DNA of 64,000 bases from Mayamaea pseudoterrestris (Eukaryota > Bacillariophyta > Bacillariophyceae > Sellaphorales > Sellaphoraceae). The notes under the pieces are model-generated. The model ran no database searches. It saw only the letters and a list, made by a program, of their open reading frames with translations, and was not told where the DNA came from. Location of the stretch: positions 372,001 through 436,000 of the forward strand of contig BROI01000011.1 of the NCBI GenBank assembly GCA_027923505.1. The letters run 5' to 3'. Below, in pieces: positions 61,274 through 64,000 of this stretch (the first letter of the stretch is position 1; each line of letters begins with the position of its first letter). Made by a program: the position numbers and the translations under genes.

Positions 61274-62755
61274 CTATCTATTGCTCGTCAGCAACCTCTT
61301 TCGCTCAGTCGCAGACTTGACCAACGCCTCGTAACTAGTCGTCAAAAACGTTTCGGCTGCTTCTCGAATGGCATCCGTTGCCTTGCGCTCCTTCTTTTCC
61401 GAATCGCCCTTGAATTCACCCGCCTTGTTGCCGCGGCCTTTGCTATACTGTCCACCCGTCTCTTGCATACGACGAATCATTGCTTCGCTCAATTCATACC
61501 CTAACAAACTTGGCAAAATTTCGTGAACAAAGGCATCCGGCAAGTCCTTGTAGTCAACAGCCATGCCCTTACTACCGGCTTCATTTAACGCTTCCGAGGC
61601 AGCTTCCGTCAAACTCGCCAAATGCGCGGCGCAGTAGGCTTCCGGTGCCATGCTACCTGCTGACGCTACATGGTGCTTTCGAATGACTTCCTGAATAGCC
61701 AAGGGAGGAAATCGTTGCGTGCGCACGCAGTTTGCATACTTGACGCCGTTTTCCAGGTGACTCATCATGACTTGAACAGGTTCGCGAAAGACAAAGAGCC
61801 ATGGCGTTTCTGGAAACGCATACTGAAAGAGTCTTAGTTGCAGAGTTCCAATGGATTGAATTTTGAAAAAGACTCGCGATTCATGGACATCATCCGATCG
61901 TGACATTAAGTAAATAACATCTTGCAATATTTTGGCGGCTGTTTCTTGCGAGCAGTGTTGATAGCTGTCGCCGCAAGTGTTGCGTAGAGCGTTAATGGGT
62001 GGAGCCGACTCGCTGTAGACTCGATGTTTCGCCGGATCGGCACTGACGCAAAGGTTTGCCACCAATGTACTTCCGCATCGCGATTCGTGAAAGGCGACGG
62101 CCGTCAAATTTAAGACTTTGGGGACTTGAGTACTCATATCTGATACAGAATCTCCATGGTCTTGGTGCTTGGAATCATATTCTCGGACAGCTTCCGCGGC
62201 AACTTTGAGAGGCACCGTTCGTGGATGCGCACAATCAGGCGACTTGCTGACGAGGTCACGGAACATTGGAGTTGCACTCGGATCTTGCTTGTGTATTGAC
62301 CAGTCTAGTCGACAAAAAGAGCCATAGACGCCACTGTAATCGCCCTTGGCTGCCGTTGACAAGGACGAAGTGTCGCTGCGAATGTCGACGAGATGCAATC
62401 TGGCTTGCACAATTTGCTCCAAGACTTCTTCCGTATCTGACTTCCACGCATTCGTACCTGAAGAGTCATGACTACCTAATTTTTGTTGCATAGCGTGTAT
62501 TGGATTCGCATTGACAGCTTCACTTGCAAATTTTCGAAGACGCTGAGCAAGTTCCTGCCGACGTTGCCGATGCTCCTCAGCCTTGCTGCCTCCGCCAAAT
62601 GGTTTGAACAAAATTATAAGAACGACTAGAAAAGCCACAGCGATCCATCCTATTCGATGCATCGTCTTGCGGCGAGCAGCCCGGCCATTATTTTCCTTCA
62701 AGCCCATGCTATCTTGAGTGTCGATCGAGAAATGATCGGTTCGTGCTGCCGCCAT
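61274..62755 (-). CDS. Type II membrane sulfotransferase-like protein
   Basis: The frame gives 493 residues from the ATG at 62755 (MAAARTDHFSIDTQDSMGLK); the open frame runs back to 62863 but only from TTG. A single membrane anchor (HRIGWIAVAFLVVLIILFKP, about 33-52) follows a basic N-tail, so the rest should be lumenal. The P-loop-like segment FHESRCGSTLVANLC (about 222-236) and the later PWLFVFREPVQVMMSHLENG match the 5'-phosphosulfate and 3'-phosphate binding motifs of sulfotransferase-fold proteins; between them FFKIQSIGTL is the expected strand. The family is common and expanded in diatoms and usually uncharacterised. Acceptor unknown. A 189-bp region separates it from the divergent gene at 62945. 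Confidence 0.78.
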   Translation of the reverse strand: MAAARTDHFSIDTQDSMGLKENNGRAARRKTMHRIGWIAVAFLVVLIILFKPFGGGSKAEEHRQRRQELAQRLRKFASEAVNANPIHAMQQKLGSHDSSGTNAWKSDTEEVLEQIVQARLHLVDIRSDTSSLSTAAKGDYSGVYGSFCRLDWSIHKQDPSATPMFRDLVSKSPDCAHPRTVPLKVAAEAVREYDSKHQDHGDSVSDMSTQVPKVLNLTAVAFHESRCGSTLVANLCVSADPAKHRVYSESAPPINALRNTCGDSYQHCSQETAAKILQDVIYLMSRSDDVHESRVFFKIQSIGTLQLRLFQYAFPETPWLFVFREPVQVMMSHLENGVKYANCVRTQRFPPLAIQEVIRKHHVASAGSMAPEAYCAAHLASLTEAASEALNEAGSKGMAVDYKDLPDAFVHEILPSLLGYELSEAMIRRMQETGGQYSKGRGNKAGEFKGDSEKKERKATDAIREAAETFLTTSYEALVKSATERKRLLTSNR

Positions 62756-62944
62756 GAATCTCGCTCGCAAGTCGACGGTTGGCGACGACGACCGAATGCG
62801 CTTGAAATGACCGATGGAACTCGAATGAACCACGATTAACAGAATGACCTTTTTACTTAACAAAATTGAATGAGGAAGGCGCTTTTCAAGAAATACGAGT
62901 TCTGGATCTTCTCAAAAAGACATTCTGACAAAATAGACTGAGAC
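62756..62944. promoter_or_regulatory. Short divergent intergenic region
   Basis: 189 bp between the start codons of the sulfotransferase-like gene and the HA-repeat gene; promoters must overlap. No named element seen. Confidence 0.4.
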
Positions 62945-64000
62945 ATGAAGTGTACGCGGTCAAATCGCTTCTGCGCCAAGCTCGACGGAAACATCACAAC
63001 TCCCGTGCACCAAGAAGGAGGAGACAGCATTATGAACTACCCTGCCACCGGCAAGTTCCAAGCCATGCTGTTTCTAAAGGATGCAGCTCGAGAGGCTGCG
63101 TTAGTGACTCCACCAGCGGCAAAGTCGGTTGCTGACAAAGCACGAATGCCTCGACCACGTTGCCGCACGCCCGTGGTTCGTTTCTCGCCCGACACCAAAC
63201 CAGAAGGACAAATTCGAACAGCACAGAAACGAAAATCCAATGCGTTGCTACAATCTGATCAGAAAAGCCAAAGTCCAGTCAAACAAAAAACGGTGCCAAA
63301 GGCTCGATCACCCAAGCAGCCCGTGGTTCTTTCCAAGCCAGCGCTCCAAGACACCGCCAGTCTGGACGTACTAACAAAGCTCGTTTTACAAAATGTCCGT
63401 ATTCTAAAGGAAATGGAAGCGTCTATTGATAGTAATTCTAAGCGGCGGGATAACATTGAAGCCGCCAATCCGTTTCGCCGACTAGCATTTCTTGCTCGCC
63501 ATGGCCGTCAGCCCAAGTTTTCCGATTACTTGCACGCCATGTCGGAATACAAATCAATGCACGGTCATTTGCGCGTCAAGCGCCACGAAGACTCTCGTCT
63601 CTATGAATATATCTTGGAGCTCCGGAGCGACCTCATGCAGCGCGCTAGCTTGCCACTGAGTGTAAATCGAATCCAACGCATTCAAATTCTGAAACAGCTT
63701 GGTTTGGCAGCCGAAATCGTCAGTTTTCACGGCAAACGCAAGCAACCTATGCGGCAACGAAGTAATCTAGAGTCGCTGCCGGAACAGCGCTGGTCAGACG
63801 AGTTCATGCACTTTGTTGTGGAGCCGACACTTGAAGATTATGTTCCCACGTTCGAAAGTCAGGCCAGTCGTTTGCAATGGTTACATCAACAGCAAGTCGA
63901 GTACTTTGCTGTCAAAGCAAAGTCCGACGACCCTTATACAAATATTCTGGCAAACTTTCGATATATTCTACTGAATAGTGCGGAAGAGGAAGCGAAGGCC
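62945..64000 (+). CDS. Helicase-associated (HA) repeat protein, 5' part
   Basis: From the ATG at 62945 the frame is open for 352 codons to the window edge with no stop, so the gene continues beyond. The N-terminus (MKCTRSNRFCAKLDGNITTP) is followed by a basic, Lys/Gln/Pro-rich, probably disordered region to about residue 145. From about residue 190, SDYLHAMSEYKSMHGHLRVK, then LYEYILELRSDLMQRASLPL and NRIQRIQILKQLGL follow the helicase-associated repeat (Y...HGH..V....L..W....R.....L...R...L..LG), except that the usual Trp pair is replaced by Tyr. A second unit may begin near residue 290 (QRWSDEFMHFVV). HA repeats are abundant in diatoms, alone or with helicases, and are thought to bind nucleic acid. 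Confidence 0.65.
   Translation, partial: MKCTRSNRFCAKLDGNITTPVHQEGGDSIMNYPATGKFQAMLFLKDAAREAALVTPPAAKSVADKARMPRPRCRTPVVRFSPDTKPEGQIRTAQKRKSNALLQSDQKSQSPVKQKTVPKARSPKQPVVLSKPALQDTASLDVLTKLVLQNVRILKEMEASIDSNSKRRDNIEAANPFRRLAFLARHGRQPKFSDYLHAMSEYKSMHGHLRVKRHEDSRLYEYILELRSDLMQRASLPLSVNRIQRIQILKQLGLAAEIVSFHGKRKQPMRQRSNLESLPEQRWSDEFMHFVVEPTLEDYVPTFESQASRLQWLHQQQVEYFAVKAKSDDPYTNILANFRYILLNSAEEEAKA

Overview
The window reads as nuclear DNA of a photosynthetic stramenopile, most probably a diatom. Three things point there. First, short spliceosomal introns (mostly 70-100 bp, GTAAGT-like donors) interrupt conserved eukaryotic genes. Second, two products start with a signal peptide directly followed by Phe, the pattern of plastid preproteins in diatoms (31-39 kb). 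Third, several gene types are typical of diatoms: receptor cyclase-phosphodiesterase fusions, PS-rich repeat sequence, a helicase-associated (HA) repeat protein and a large RAP/octotricopeptide protein. TAA, TAG and TGA all serve as stops. The species cannot be named from sequence alone.

Layout. 0-4.4 kb: the end of an upstream gene, a GFA/CENP-V-type metalloprotein, an orphan with a Cys-rich tail, and a nuclear gene with a domain otherwise known from phage homing-endonuclease proteins. 4.4-7 kb: a decayed PS-rich tandem array and a fresh 163-bp duplication. 7-20 kb: an orphan between 47-bp direct repeats, a type II membrane sulfotransferase, a 1006-residue protein with a large internal duplication, a PPR protein, a choline-transporter-like (SLC44) pseudogene and a coiled-coil protein. 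20-22.3 kb: a divergent urate oxidase and a Dabb protein, head to head over a 212-bp region with a perfect CRE palindrome. 23-38 kb: two receptor-type nucleotide cyclase-PDE genes, inverted relative to each other with 5' ends facing, flanking a type I membrane protein and a plastid-type RAP protein. 38-53.5 kb: a dense set of housekeeping and membrane genes: a UBA-like plastid protein, a small two-helix membrane protein, PP2A B'' subunit, rolling-stone-like protein, POT transporter, FAD monooxygenase, DHHC acyltransferase and exportin-T. 53.5-59.3 kb: a graveyard of Ty1/copia and LINE remnants with several tandem repeats. 60-64 kb: AP-2 sigma, a second sulfotransferase-like protein, and the 5' part of an HA-repeat protein that runs off the window.

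How the genes fit together. The clearest functional theme is cyclic-nucleotide signalling: both fusion proteins would make and destroy a cyclic nucleotide in one polypeptide under control of an ectodomain, and a CRE-type site lies in a nearby shared promoter. The remaining neighbours do not form an obvious pathway. Several genes are arranged as head-to-head pairs less than about 215 bp apart.

Exon boundaries were set by eye from GT/AG sites, frame continuity and family motifs. They are checked by total lengths divisible by three and, for the two cyclase genes, by matching exon lengths between paralogs.
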